From Zygnema cylindricum (Eukaryota; Streptophyta; Zygnematophyceae; Zygnematales; Zygnemataceae): a DNA stretch of 64,000 bases. The notes under the pieces are model-generated. The model was not told where the DNA came from, did no database searches, and was given only the letters and a program-made list of their open reading frames with translations. The stretch is taken from assembly GCA_037447655.1 (NCBI GenBank), contig JBBHKE010002555.1, positions 1 through 64,000 on the forward strand. The letters run 5' to 3'. Position numbers and translations under genes: made by a program. Positions 40,717 through 51,817 of the stretch are shown in pieces (positions within the stretch are counted from its first letter, which is position 1; each line of letters begins with the position of its first letter).

Positions 40717-42738
40717 ATGGGGGACATCACGATCTTTACGGGAGATAGCTTGGGGATCGCTTACTTGGATTTTGAATTGCTGTGGAAATCTTTCACCCAG
40801 TCTGAAATCAATAAATATAGGGGCGGGGCCATTCGTGATGACTTCGAGACCACTCTTTTCCCAATGATGGTGAACTACCTTTCAGAAGGTGCTTTGGCGG
40901 ATTACAAGGAGAGACAACCACTCTTGATGGCTCCAAGCATCAAGATTTCAGACCCGGCTCTCGATGCGCCCGTTTTAGAGGCGTAGGCTAACTTGGCTGT
41001 GGCGGCGAAAACCCTTGTGTCTCCCACCTTTAAAGCAGAGATGAAACTACAAGCACAGGGAGCCGCCTATATCAACCATCTGCATGCTATTCAGGCAGCT
41101 CAGGCTACGAATCGCATGGTAGCCTATCCAAACCCTTTTACTACACTGCTTAACATCAGGAGACTCCTCTACACTGAGAGGAACGAATTAGCCATCAAGG
41201 AATTTATGGAATTCTGATTTTTGAAGAATGAAACCCCACAAACTCTTTTCAATCGACTCTCCAACCTTTGCCAGAAAACGAAGCTGTCAACTATTCTCCT
41301 TCCGGCAATGGCAACCAAATACTTTATCGCTAACCGAAATTCGTCCAGACCTACCGTGCAGACTGCTTTAGATAATTGGATTGCAGGGCACGCCATCCAA
41401 GACATTAATCCCCTGGCTAAAGAAATCTCCTTGGCGGGCATGAAACTGTACGACCATTTCGTCCACAGCGAGGCTCGGGAAAAGACTGTCACTGGCAAAG
41501 CCAAGGCTAATTTCGCCGCGTTTGCCGAAGAAACCTCTTTAACTAGTGAGGAACAAGATAAACTTCAAGCTTTGCGTAAGCTTAAAGGCAAATAGGCGGC
41601 TGAAAGCGGATCAAAACCCGCCATGGGGGCAAATGACAAGATGATTTTGTTTAATTGCCTAAATTGCTAGCAAACAGGCCACGGGTGGAAACGCTGTCCC
41701 CGCAAACTCAAACTAGAACTCAAGCTCAAACAAAAAGAGTGGGAGAAATAAAGAGCTGAAAGGATCCGTAAGCAGCAAGAGCAAAAACAAGGAGAATGGA
41801 GGAAAGTAAAATCACCAATGAACAAGGACACCTACCGTCCAACTCTTCGGGGAGAAACCTCTAAAATGTCCCTATCTCAACTGCGGCAAATCAAACTTCC
41901 CAAGTTTGATTAAGCTCAAATATCAATTGAAATCCGCAGCAAATATACCTCCGAAGGATCAAAATGCGAGGCTTGTGGTTTCATGGGTCATAAAAAAAGG
42001 GAATGCTACCACAAGAATGGGGTCCGCAAAGAAATGATGCAGTTTGCCGTGTTCAATGGAGAAGGAGGCGGTGTTAACCCTCCCCCTTCAACTTCTTTAC
42101 CCTTGGGGACGCAGAGTTCCGCTTGCAAAGAGGAACTAGCACGAGCATTGGCTCCTCTGGTGAGGATTACCCTAGAGACCATCATCCTGCAGCAGAGCCA
42201 GTTGCTAGCTGTAATGGCTACAGAATTCGCCGCCCTCCGCTTGGGATCAACATCATGGGCTGCACCTCTCACCGCTGCACAATGACTCCAAAAACAAAAG
42301 CAGGAGTTGTTACAAAAGCTTGCGGAGCTTGAGCTACAAAGCACAGCAGATGTTATCGATGACGACTTAACGGGCTGGCATTTTGAACCTCCAAATGCCC
42401 ACCATGTACTAACATTCTTTTCCAGAGCTTAGAATGTAGGGGTGGGAGATAACCGCCGACAACTCTGCCATTTTATATCGGAGCAAAGAAAAGACAAAAC
42501 GCGAATGGGTCTCAAGGACCACAATCGCAAGGCTACCAGGCCTTTGTCCTTCACTCTTCGGCCGGTGATCCTCAACAGCCACATTGGCCTAGGAATCAAA
42601 TCCATTCATTAGCTGTTGCTTCCTCCCAAACCCAAACTACCTCCCGGCTTTGAAAACTACAAGAGCAAGAAACAGCAAATAGAAAAAAAGTCATTGGAAA
42701 GAGAAAAACAAAGCAATCAGGATTTGTTTTAAAAATAC
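40717..42738 (+). pseudogene. Gypsy G2 gag with two zinc knuckles
   Basis: Capsid-like block starting near 40717 (MGDITIFTGDS), with in-frame stops at 40984 and 41215. It reads on through QTLFNRLSNLCQKT to an Ala/Lys-rich segment ending near 41595. Zinc knuckle 1 is CLNC-QTGHGWKRC (41655-41700, with a stop codon after the second Cys); knuckle 2 is CEACGFMGHKKREC (41968-42010). A C-terminal segment follows with the LQKLAELE and LTGWHFEPPNAHH blocks. The homologous G1 segment is 49926-51817 on the minus strand, better preserved in 50011-50742. Two knuckles separated by about 90 residues is not the usual Gypsy arrangement. Confidence 0.75.
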
Positions 42739-43625
42739 ATGGCAGAACGCCCGGACGATGACACTCCCCATACTCCACCTGCACCAGATTCCGGCTCCGA
42801 GAGTGACGAAAAGGAAGGAAAGGAGCAAGATCAGCAGGAACCAGATTCCCCAACGTCTTCACCAAAAGCTCAACTTCCTTGCTCAAAGCCGGCTGTTATG
42901 CTAGTCCGGCACCCACGTCAAAACTCTGGCATCATCCTACAACGTGCTCAAAGAAATCCTCATTCAAGCATTGGGAGAAGAAATACACTCTGGGAAAGAG
43001 AGAGTCGACGAAGTAACTGCGCCCACAACCGTCTTTTTGTCCACCGATCTTAAAACCCCTATGTTGGATACGGACTACAAAGCCTTATCAGTGGCTCTAA
43101 TACTGAACCGAACGGGAAATTTCAAACTCAACGGGTACGGAGGATATCAGGACGATGTGGTCGACACCGGAGCGCTTCCCAACCTCATCACCACCTTCGT
43201 TTTACGGAAAATGCCCAAGGAACTCCGTCCTGAAATCTGCCCAAGCAACATCTGCTTGAGCACGGTAAGCAGCGGTAGTCAGCCAGTCAATGGGATTATC
43301 AAGGGCATGAAAATTGAATTCTTTGATGATGCAAGCTAGCAAGTGAAAATTGAGCTCCCATTCTTAGTGGTTGAAAGAACTCAATTTAAAAATCCTGTTG
43401 GGAATTGCCACATAGACCTGGCTGAATATAGGGTTAAGCGTGTGGAAAGAACAATGTACCGTTCGGGACCCAAGAAATCCGGAAGGGACCAAAGTGGTGG
43501 TTCCTTTGGACTTATGGAACCAGGGGAAGACCAATGCCCCGGTGTCTGGCTACTTCCCGGTGTATACTACATCCTCTCCGACGAAACTTTTTGCCAACTC
43601 CAAAGATATAGCTGAGGAAATCTAG
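42739..43625 (+). pseudogene. Gypsy G2 aspartic protease region
   Basis: Acidic/Pro-rich entry, then ALGEEIHSGKE, a retropepsin motif DDVVDTGALPNLI (near 43150-43190) and the KIELPFLVVE block. Frame shifts occur at about 42940 and 43340. It aligns with the uninterrupted G1 stretch at 16838-17665 over its whole length. This copy supplies the intact gag/protease junction used to define where G2 entered G1. Confidence 0.8.
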
Positions 43626-43829
43626 CAATTCCCTATTTCCAAGCGGTGAGAAGAGGAATAGAATGACAAATTATGACAGGTGGCCAAACTCCCGCGTGGA
43701 GTGGATCACACCTTCTCAGCTTTATTACTAAAGGGTAAAGTTTAAAACCTGCGGTCTGATGTTTCATGGACCAAATCTGAACACGAAAAGTTCAACCGAC
43801 AAGTGGTCTCATTGACGGTTCCCGATTCA

Positions 43830-44872
43830 GGCCTCTGGATTTTATCTCTATTTTTTGGAACTAGTACTGATCTGAAAGCCGTTTTGAAAGCAGGATATTA
43901 GGTAGAATCCTATACAATCGTTGAGATATCGCTCGAAGCATGAGCAGTCAGCGAGCATAGCTTGCAATAGCTCCACCGTCTATACCCTCACCAGCTCCGT
44001 GTGCACGCCTTCTCCAAAGCCCACCAAAATCTTCCCTAGAATGTGGAAAATATAATGACACCTCATGTAGCCAGTCTGAGAAGGGTGGATATGGTAGTGG
44101 CTGGATGGCCTTGTCAAGGATACTCCTTAGCACAACAAGGAAAAAGGCATAGGGACAGCAAGAGTAGAACATTTTTTCAAATGATTAAGGTAATCTCATG
44201 GATAAACAGCTTCAAGATGCACCAATGGAGAACGTGTTGGAGGATGTCCACCCAAGGGACGACCAATAAAAACAGGTTGCCGACAGCTGGAATAAGGTGA
44301 CCCAGGTTTTAGGAAGTCTAATAGTTTTCGACGCAGCGCAAATGGGATCTCGAGCACACAATGTTAGGGCTTATTGGACCAATTTGATTACGTTCCCCGT
44401 CCTCCAAAAATTCTTCAAACAAGAGATCGTAGACTCTCAAAACTCTGTGCAGCAAATCCTAGGGAAAGAAATGACGGCAACACTTGTAACAAAAATAGAT
44501 CGCGCTCCGTTCTTCCGGTGCAACAGGCGAGGATTTCCACGTCGAGCGCTCCCCACTTTGGTTTCCTTTCCTTCTAGCCACGCATATCGCAAAAGAGCAG
44601 CAAGAATGATCTTTGATAGTAAGACAAGTCTATGAATGACACTGACAATCGCCGAAAGAGAACAAGCAATGGGATTCCTTTCGGACACAACGACCGCACT
44701 AGGTATTTTAGACCACCAGAGGTGCAGCTTAATCAGGCAAAGTATGGATCTGAATGCCATAACATGGATAATCAAACATGCTCTCGCCTTTTTAAGTCTC
44801 CACTCTCCAAAGTCTCGGGCTCTTTACCTTCAAGCTCCCCACTTATTGGGAATGTAAGCAACTCTGCAGCTT
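43830..44872 (+). pseudogene. Gypsy G2 DNMT3-like C5 cytosine methyltransferase domain
   Basis: Motifs in order: I, LWILSLFFGTSTDLKAVLKAGY (43830-43900, SAM site); IV, VDMVVAGWPCQGYSLAQQGK (44087-44150, catalytic Cys present); then RTFFQMIKVISW; VI, VLEDVHP near 44235-44255 (G1 has VLENVHL, so the Asn of ENV is lost here); VIII, GSRAHNVRAYWTNLI (44345-44390); IX-X, EREQAMGF (44655-44680) and RQSMDLNAITWIIKHA (44735-44785). In-frame stops near 43900 and 43942 and a shift near 44210 inactivate it. Same position between protease and RT as in G1, so the domain belongs to the family and is not a chance insertion. Confidence 0.85.
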
Positions 44873-45089
44873 GAGGGAGGGAGAGAGAGGAGAAAAATTC
44901 ACATTTCGCCACCGTAAGTTTTCCCAGTGGGGGGGGGCAGCGGCTCAGATGGCAACACCTTAACGGAAGTTGTCAGCAGTAATATCCTAGCCAAAGGGGT
45001 AGAGGCAAATCCACCCGGTAGGGTTGGAGTTAATCATTAACCTCTAGGGTAAACCGCCGGAAGCTTCGGCTGTTCTTGAGCCCGGGAAA

Positions 45090-46661
45090 ATGGATTCGAC
45101 CCTGGGGGAGCTGTTAGACCCTCAAGAGAAGGCGCAGCTCTACGAACTATTGGCCAAAAACAAGCAGGTGTTCTCATGGTCAGAAACAGATGTTTGCATC
45201 TACAAAGAAACCCCTTTTCGAATAGATTTAATCGACGAGACAGTTATTGTTTGGCAGAAGCAGTATCCTCTCAGCTTGAAGGAGAAGGAATTTATCACTA
45301 CTAAATTCGAGACTTTGGTAGTAGCCGGATTTGTTCAAGAAAGGACACGACTCCATGGGTTCGCTTCCCTGACAGTTCTCCCTCCCAAGAAGGACTCGTC
45401 CGGGAAAATTGTAGACCGAGATTATCGCATGCTGAACACGGCCACCATCTCTGACCAGTATCCGACGCTAACTCAGGAAGAGATATTCTACTCTTTTGCT
45501 TTTGCCACTATGTACTCTACTCTGGACTTGAGGAACAATTTCCACCAGATTGCCATGGAACCGAAGCATCAGGAGCGAACGGCATTTTGGGCAAGTTCCT
45601 GGCTATATGAATGGATTTACATGCCTTTCGGGGTGAAAAATGCATCAGCCAAATTCCAACGGGCAATGGATGAAACGCTTCGACGAATCGATTGTGCCCG
45701 GTGCTATATTGATGATGTGATCATATTCTCTAAGACTTTTGAGGAACACCACTTGGAGCACATCCAAATCGTTCTCCGGGCACTCAAAGCAGCGGGCTTG
45801 AAATGTCACCCAGGCAAAGGCATTTTTGGGGTGCAGAAATTATTAACCTCGCACATGAGGTGAGTCCTGGGACTCTGGGTCCCCACATGGTTAAGGTGGT
45901 CGCCCTTGACGCTCTTCCCCCACCACATGACATCTCGACCCTTCGCACCTTTCTGGGCTTGGCCAACTACTATTGGCGGTTTATCCCCGAGTTTTGTATT
46001 CACGCCCAGCCTCTCAATCAGTTATTGCGGAAGGACCAAGAATGGCAATGGGCCGAACAGCAACAAATCACCTTCCAATTTTTGAATGATGCTCTGAAAC
46101 AGCACCCCGTGCTCCGGATGCCTGATCACCAAAGGCCTTTCCTCCTTTATACTAATTGGAGCAGGTTTGGATTGGGAGCAATTTTAGCTGAAGTCGATGA
46201 TGTCAGAGATGAATATATGGTGGCTTATGCTAAATTGAGTAATAACCGAGCGGAGGGAAATTATAGCAGTTACCACGGAGAGCTCCTCGCAGCTGTTTGG
46301 GCAATCCAGCATTTCCGGCCTTATTTGTACGGGGTCCATTTCACCCTGATTAACGACCACCAACCCCTAAAATGGATCATGTAAAATAGTAAGTTAACCG
46401 ACAAACTCGCCAGATGGCTCTTTATCTTGCAAGAATATGATTTCGGCATTGTTCATCCGGCAGGGAAAATCCACGGAAATGCCGACGGACTTAGCCGAAA
46501 TCCTAATCCCTCTACCCTGGATTCTACAGGGGCTCGACATAATGAGGACCTGGAAATCAGTTTGGGACTTATTCGAGCATCTTCCGCCTAAATCTTGTTT
46601 CCCAAATTTGGGGGGGAACTGTCAACTATTGCGGTGGACGTGGAGGGGCATGCGCCCATAA
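45090..46661 (+). pseudogene. Gypsy G2 reverse transcriptase and RNase H
   Basis: RT entry (FRIDLIDETVIVWQKQYPL), the PPKKDSSGKIVDRDYRMLN block, LDLRNNFHQIAMEPKHQERTAF without its usual Tyr, CARCYIDDVIIFSKTF (YIDD, 45697-45745), FLGLANYYWRFIPEF, then RNase H with LLYTNWSRFGLGAILAEVDD (Asn for catalytic Asp), AVWAIQHFRPYLYG and NDHQPLKWI. The 257-codon ORF 45090-45863 covers most of RT; a shift near 45840 moves to 45803-46384, where a stop cuts the RNase H. The polyprotein is recognisable along its whole length. Confidence 0.88.
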
Positions 46662-48164
46662 AATCTGGACGAAAGGATATCTGGAACGACTCCGATGCTC
46701 TCAAATCTATCCAGCAGGGGTCTCCTCTTCCTCACTTGGTAAGAGTTCAATTATCCCGGGTGCAGACGCGGATGACGGCGTATGATTAGGACCGAGGAAT
46801 TCTCCTCCGGAATTGTCAGACAGTACAAGGAAAGTGGTTCCTCCCCCCTCAGCTCGAAAAACGCTGATTACCCATCTCCATCAGCAATGTGGACACTTCG
46901 GGCAGAAGGGGACCACTTCCTTAGTTACACGCTCTTATTGGTGGCTCGGGTTGCGGGCCCTAGTCAATCGAATTGTGTAGACTTGCTCTTCATGCGATCG
47001 AGTCAAGGCTGCTTTTGACAAAAAGGCCCGAACAGAGTTTCATTCTCTTCCTATCCGGGGGATGTTTTATCTATGGTCTTTCGATCTTTTGGGACCTCAT
47101 CCGACCAGCAAACAGGGTAACCATTTTGTGTTGGTCATGATTTAACATTTTTCGAAATGGATTGAGTTGGTGGTTTTGCCCCGAAAGGAATACAAGTCAA
47201 TTTCAGATGCCTTTTTGCAAAGGGTGCTGTCACAATTTGGGGCGCCAACAGAGGTTTTAACAGACCAAGGATCTGAATTTGCTAGAGAAATTACCAATCT
47301 TTTGGAGAAATGCATTATCGATCATCGACTGACAAGCGGCAACCACCCTCAAGCCGCAATTTGGCTGAAAGGGGCGTACAGACAGTGAAGCGGTCACTAC
47401 GTAAATATAGAGTGAAAGAAGATTTGGGAGAGTGGAACCGAAGGGTGCCTTCGATTGCCATGGGATATTGATTGAGTAGACAAGCTTCTCTCCACTCCTA
47501 TAGCCCTTACTTCATTTTATTCGAACGACATCCCATCTTGCCCGGGGCTGCCTCGGCCAAAGCGGTGGTCCTTTCGGAGATAGATGACAAGGGAACGGTC
47601 GGAAAACTAATCGCCGATAGAGCGAAGATCTTCCACCGAGAGATGCCTCTTGCTATGGGGAATTTAGAGGCGGCTCAATACAGGGATCAGTTGTGGTATT
47701 CTCAGCGCCGGAGCGGGAATTATGTGCCCCGCGAGCGACGATTTATGCTGGGGGCCTTTGTATATCGCATGCAACAGAAGAAAGACACGCTTGATATTTT
47801 TGCAAGGCGGATGACTTTGAAAGTGGTAGAAGTTTCCAACAAGGGAGTTCTAACATTGGAGGGGAAGGATGGTCGAAAAATAAAGGAGAATCAAGCAATG
47901 TGGCCCCTTGCCATCTTCGAGATTGGAGGACGAACCCACTTTTCACTTGACTTACTTTGCAGATCCTCCTTCTTGTTCACTAGCATGCATCCTGTCCTCT
48001 CAGCAGGGCCACGTCTTGATCTGCCATCTGTGCGCTCACTGTTGGTTTACAGCGTCTCTCCCCTCCTCGTGGGAGCCACGCACTTTACCCTCCAGCCCCT
48101 AGTTCTTGCGAGAATTGCGAATTGGGCGGTTAATTCTTCTTATGTCTTAGTCACGGTTGACTAA
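46662..48164 (+). pseudogene. Gypsy G2 integrase and degraded PHD finger
   Basis: HHCC zinc region (QQCGHFGQK, near 46880-46915), core with SFDLLGP, a stop in place of the Glu before HFSKWIELVVL, VLTDQGSEF intact (47254-47280), the third catalytic Glu retained only after a frame shift near 47360 (ERGVQTVKRSLR), then DLGEWNRRVPS, and the SH3-like FMLGAFVYRM / RKIKENQ region. The PHD-like end appears in another frame at 47908-48130 (LICHLCAHCW ... SWEPRTLP), with several Cys lost relative to G1. Ends at a stop just before the polypurine tract CTAAGAGGGGGGGAAAT (48161-48177). Confidence 0.8.
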
Positions 48165-48177
48165 GAGGGGGGGAAAT
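48161..48177 (+). other. Gypsy G2 polypurine tract
   Basis: CTAAGAGGGGGGGAAAT directly before TGGGACACCGG. The G1 counterpart is at 3275-3291 on the minus strand. Confidence 0.75.
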
Positions 48178-48458
48178 TGGGACACCGGCTCAATGACTAA
48201 GAACCCAATCCCTTTCCACGGCTAGGTGAGGAAGGAAGGGGGAGGAGATATCTTTTTGCCCTCCCATGCACTCATTCCTATTACCTATCCGATCATCCAC
48301 GCTATTTTGCATGCACGTCGATGGGCGCGATGCGGGCAGCGATGGGCGTAATCATTATTATGGGAAGCATTGGTAGTTTGGGGGTTATTTGCAGGACTTT
48401 GATGCCCACTACTCTGGGCAAAGGGCCCTTCTCTCATGTTCCTCAGTCACGCTCGACA
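48178..48458 (+). repeat. Gypsy G2 terminal segment B1
   Basis: 281 bp from TGGGACACCGG to GCTCGACA. About 88 percent identical by eye to B2 (49644-49925). Two bases (gc) separate it from A2. Confidence 0.85.
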
Positions 48459-48460
48459 GC

Positions 48461-49637
48461 TGTCAAGCTCGTGTACTTTACAGGCACCACTTTGTTTTAC
48501 CAAGGATTTCCGTGCCCTTTCTCCCCTATACGGTCATCAGAGTACGGAGGAAGAAGTGTACCAAGCCCAACAAGAATCTTCTATTATCTAAACTAAGTGG
48601 AACGCCCTTTATTTCGTGGCTAATGGAGGCCGGACGACCAAGTTATTCCGTCTCACACATTGCAATCCCGTTACATGGGACTAGCTTCCGCTTGCCCTAG
48701 TAGGGGGTACATTGTGGATAGCCACGTAACTTTCCGGATCGACATTGAGATTATGTTGTTAGATGTGAGTAGGAATTCAGTTTAGGTTCAGCTAAATTCC
48801 GGTCCATTAATTACACAAGGTCAAAGTCTGAGATCCCAGCAGCAGTTCAAAACTTTTTTGGTAAATTAGTGGTTCCAATTTGAACTCTCAGTTGCACATT
48901 CAGCCGGAGTTTGAAGTAAAACTTTTTGCCCTAAGTGTAGTAAAACTTTATTTGTCCTATGTCATTTCTATAGAAATTGCTCTCTGCTCATTGGCTCCTT
49001 ACATTCTGTTGACCTTTTGGATCTGAAACCGGACAAATTATGTTGTATAATGCGCTTGAGGCCAAAGGAGACAGGTTGTAGATTTCAGTACTGTCTCTTA
49101 TGAAAACCATAAGAAATTCTAGCAAACTTTCTTTTGGTGAACTTTTGTTTTGTATGTGATTGCGACCCTATTGCCATCTTAGTTTGCATCTGTCTTTTGT
49201 GGAAGTCATAGTCGGGTTGGGTAGTTGGCACTATCTTTTTTGTTTGGGCAATTTGGGACTGGTGTCTGTTGGTTATCGAGAAGGGTCTTGCTAGTTCCAT
49301 GTTGCAAAAACTAAGGAGTTAAGGAGGCTTTACCTGTTCCAGTGTCTTCGGGAGAGATTTCGTCTACCCTTAATGTCAACGTGACGTTTTGGGGGTAGGT
49401 TGAGCTCGCTTGCTATCATTCCAAATTATACCTTTATTCTCTAATTTCTAGGGCAAGGTGATATTGTCAATTCTAAAACACCAAATTCTTTTTATTTTTA
49501 ATATTTCTGCTTGGAAGTTTACCTTGCTAGTCATTTTGCTTTTGGGGCGGTGCCGCCGTAACAAATTGCTAAAATCTTTTGGTAGTAGAACAGTGGGTTT
49601 TGAGGGCGTATTTGGCCGACTTCTAGCAATAAGTACA
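48461..49637 (+). repeat. Gypsy G2 terminal segment A2
   Basis: About 1177 bp from TGTCAAGCTCG to AAGTACA, colinear with A1. Six bases (acaaat) then precede B2. Confidence 0.85.
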
Positions 49638-49643
49638 ACAAAT

Positions 49644-49925
49644 TGGGACACCGGCTCAATGACCAAGAACCCAATCCCTTTCCATGGCCAGGTGGGAAAA
49701 GGAAAGGGGAGGAGATTTCTTTTCGCCCTCCCATGCACTTATTCTTATTACCTGTCCAATTGTCCACAATATTTTGCATGCATGGTGATGGGCGGGATGC
49801 GGGCAGCAATGGGCATAATCCTTATTATGGGAAGCATTCGCAGTTTGGGGGCTATTTACAAGACTCCGACGCCGACTACTCCGGACAGTGGGCCCTTCTC
49901 TCATGTTCCTCAGGCACGCTCAACA
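49644..49925 (+). repeat. Gypsy G2 terminal segment B2
   Basis: Repeats TGGGACACCGGCTCAATGAC and ends GCTCAACA, where G1 gag resumes. It is the segment missing in front of A1. Confidence 0.85.
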
Positions 49926-51817
49926 CCCCCCCCTGTGCTTCCTCACTTTCATCGTCTGATTTTGGTGTGGGAGGCGCTTTTAGTGTTTTATCCACCGGGC
50001 GTTGGGCCATTTACCATTGAAACCAATCTTGATTGTTACGATTTTCCTCCTCTTTTGCTTGTTTTTCCATCTCCATTTGTTTGTTTGTTTTGTAATTTTC
50101 GAATCCGGGAGGTAATGTCTTTGCAGTAAGAGGAGGGGGATTGGTGGAATTGATTCCAAGACCGATGTCGTTGTTGAGAATAACCGCTCGTGGAGTAAAT
50201 GACAGTGGGCCCTTTCCTTTTCTGTTATAGTCCCCTTGGGCCAGTTTCTGCCGGTCTTTCCGCTGCTCCGATGTCGAGTTGCGAAGCTCTTTGCGATTGT
50301 CTCCCACGCCCACATTCCAAGCTCTTGACATAAAGGTACGAGCATGGTGAGCCTTAGGTGGTTCCATATCCCACCCCATAACATCATCATCATCTCCACC
50401 CGCCATGGATTTTTGCTCAAGCTCCGCTAGCTTCTGGAGTAACTCATGTTTTCTCCATTGGAGTCTTTGAGCTTCCGTCAGAGCCGGAACCCAATGGAAA
50501 ATTGTAAACGAAGGGCCGCCAGTTCGGTAGCCGTGGCGGCCAGTTGCTGGCTTTGATGCTGGATGATCTTCTCCGACGTGAGTCTTGCTTAACTTGTTGT
50601 CGTTTGTTTTGGTTCTTCCATGGTTCGACCTCCCTAAAGGTAAAGCAGTTGGACGGGAAGAGGATTTACGGCAGTGTCTCATCTGCCTGTAAACAGAGCA
50701 TATTACATCATCTCTTTCGTAACTCCATTTTTTCACAAACATAACCCCTCCTTGTGTCCCATGAAACCGGAAGCCTCACACTTAGAGCCCTCTGTGGTGT
50801 ATTTTCTCTTCAACTCATTTGAGATTTGCGCATCATCGAATTTTGGGAGTTTAATCTATCGTAACTGAGCTTGTGACTTTTAGGTAGTTTTTGACTAGAG
50901 AATTGGGCGGTAGTTGTCCTTCGTTATCGGCGTTTTGTCTTCCGATCCTCCTCATTGTTTTCGTTCCATCTTTTTCCTGGTTCTTTCGGATCTCTCTTTT
51001 TCCCATTCCTTTTGCTTTAGGGCAAGTTGGAGGTTAAGCTTCCGTGGGCAGCGCATCCACCCATGACCAGTTTGTTGAAAGTTCAGACAATTGTACACGA
51101 AGACTCAGTCGTCGGCCCCCATGGCCAGTTCTGATCGGCCATCAATCACATGCTTTCCCTTAAGCTTGCGCAAAGCTTGAAGTTTTGTTGTCTCATCGTT
51201 GTTAGAAAGCAATTCTCTGGCAAATCCTGCAAAATTTCCTCTGGCTTTGCCAGTGACCGCCTTCTCATTGGCTTCAAAATAAATGAAGTGGTTCTAAAGT
51301 TTCATAACGACCAGCAAAATTTCCTTAGGAGATGGATTGATATCCTAGATGGCCTGGCTTGCAATCTAATTGTCGAGTTCAGTCTGCCCCGTGGGCCCGA
51401 CGGAATTTTGAACTGCGATGAAATATTTGGTGGCCATAGCCAAAAGATCGATGACATAATTTTATCTTTTGACAAAGGCTGGACAGTCTATTAAAAAAAA
51501 TCTGTGGTGTCTCACTTTTTAGACACCGGATTTTCGTAAACTCCTTGATAGCAGATTCATTCCTCTTGGTGTAGAGGAGTCTCTAGATGTTCAAAAGAGT
51601 AGTGTAGGGTGCAGGGTTGGCAACCATTCTGGTGGCAGTTTTGGCGTCTTGTATTGCTTAGAGCTTGTTCACATACGCTTGCCCTTGTGCCTGTAATTTC
51701 ATGTCGTTGGTGTAGGTAGGGGTGACGGGGGCGGCTGCAGCTGCAGCCAAGTCTGCCTCTGCTTGTTAAGCTCCCGCATCCAAAACCGGGTCAGAAATCT
51801 TGATGCTAGGCGCCATC
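49926..51817 (-). pseudogene. Gypsy G1 gag (5' part of G1, after the G2 insertion)
   Basis: Reads on the minus strand. The C-terminal part is open over 243 codons (50011-50742), including LQKLAELEQKSMAGGDDDD and the MGWDMEPPKAHHARTF and VGVGDNRKELR blocks that match G2 42300-42600. Zinc-knuckle regions lie at about 50745-50770 and 51060-51090 and are degraded. Capsid-like sequence continues (51150-51500) to the start-proximal MAPSIKISDPV block near 51780-51812. It is truncated at 51817 by an E-type LTR. It aligns with G2 40930-42820. Confidence 0.75.

Larger units (their letters stand above)
17666..49925 (+). mobile_element. Gypsy G2, DNMT- and PHD-bearing, inserted in G1
   Basis: Limits come from the empty site. 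G1 protease homology stops at 17665 and G1 gag homology resumes at 49926, contiguous when compared with the uninterrupted gag/protease junction of G2 itself (42739-42840). G2 begins at TATCAAGCTCG (A2 has TGTCAAGCTCG) and ends GCTCAACA. The terminal layout is A1 (17666-24011, interrupted), ORFs, B1, A2, B2. Flanking 5-mers are tcccg and ccccc, so any target duplication is weak. It carries nested C, C' (with B2) and D, which account for about 20 kb of its length. Confidence 0.8.

Noticed and set aside
41655-41700. Programmed stop-codon readthrough in G2 gag
   Set aside because: In-frame stops also occur at 40984, 41215 and 43900 without a common context, so simple decay is the better explanation.
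50011-50742. A 243-codon host gene on the minus strand
   Set aside because: It aligns with Gypsy G2 gag (42280-42730), flanked by more gag and by G2 segment B2.
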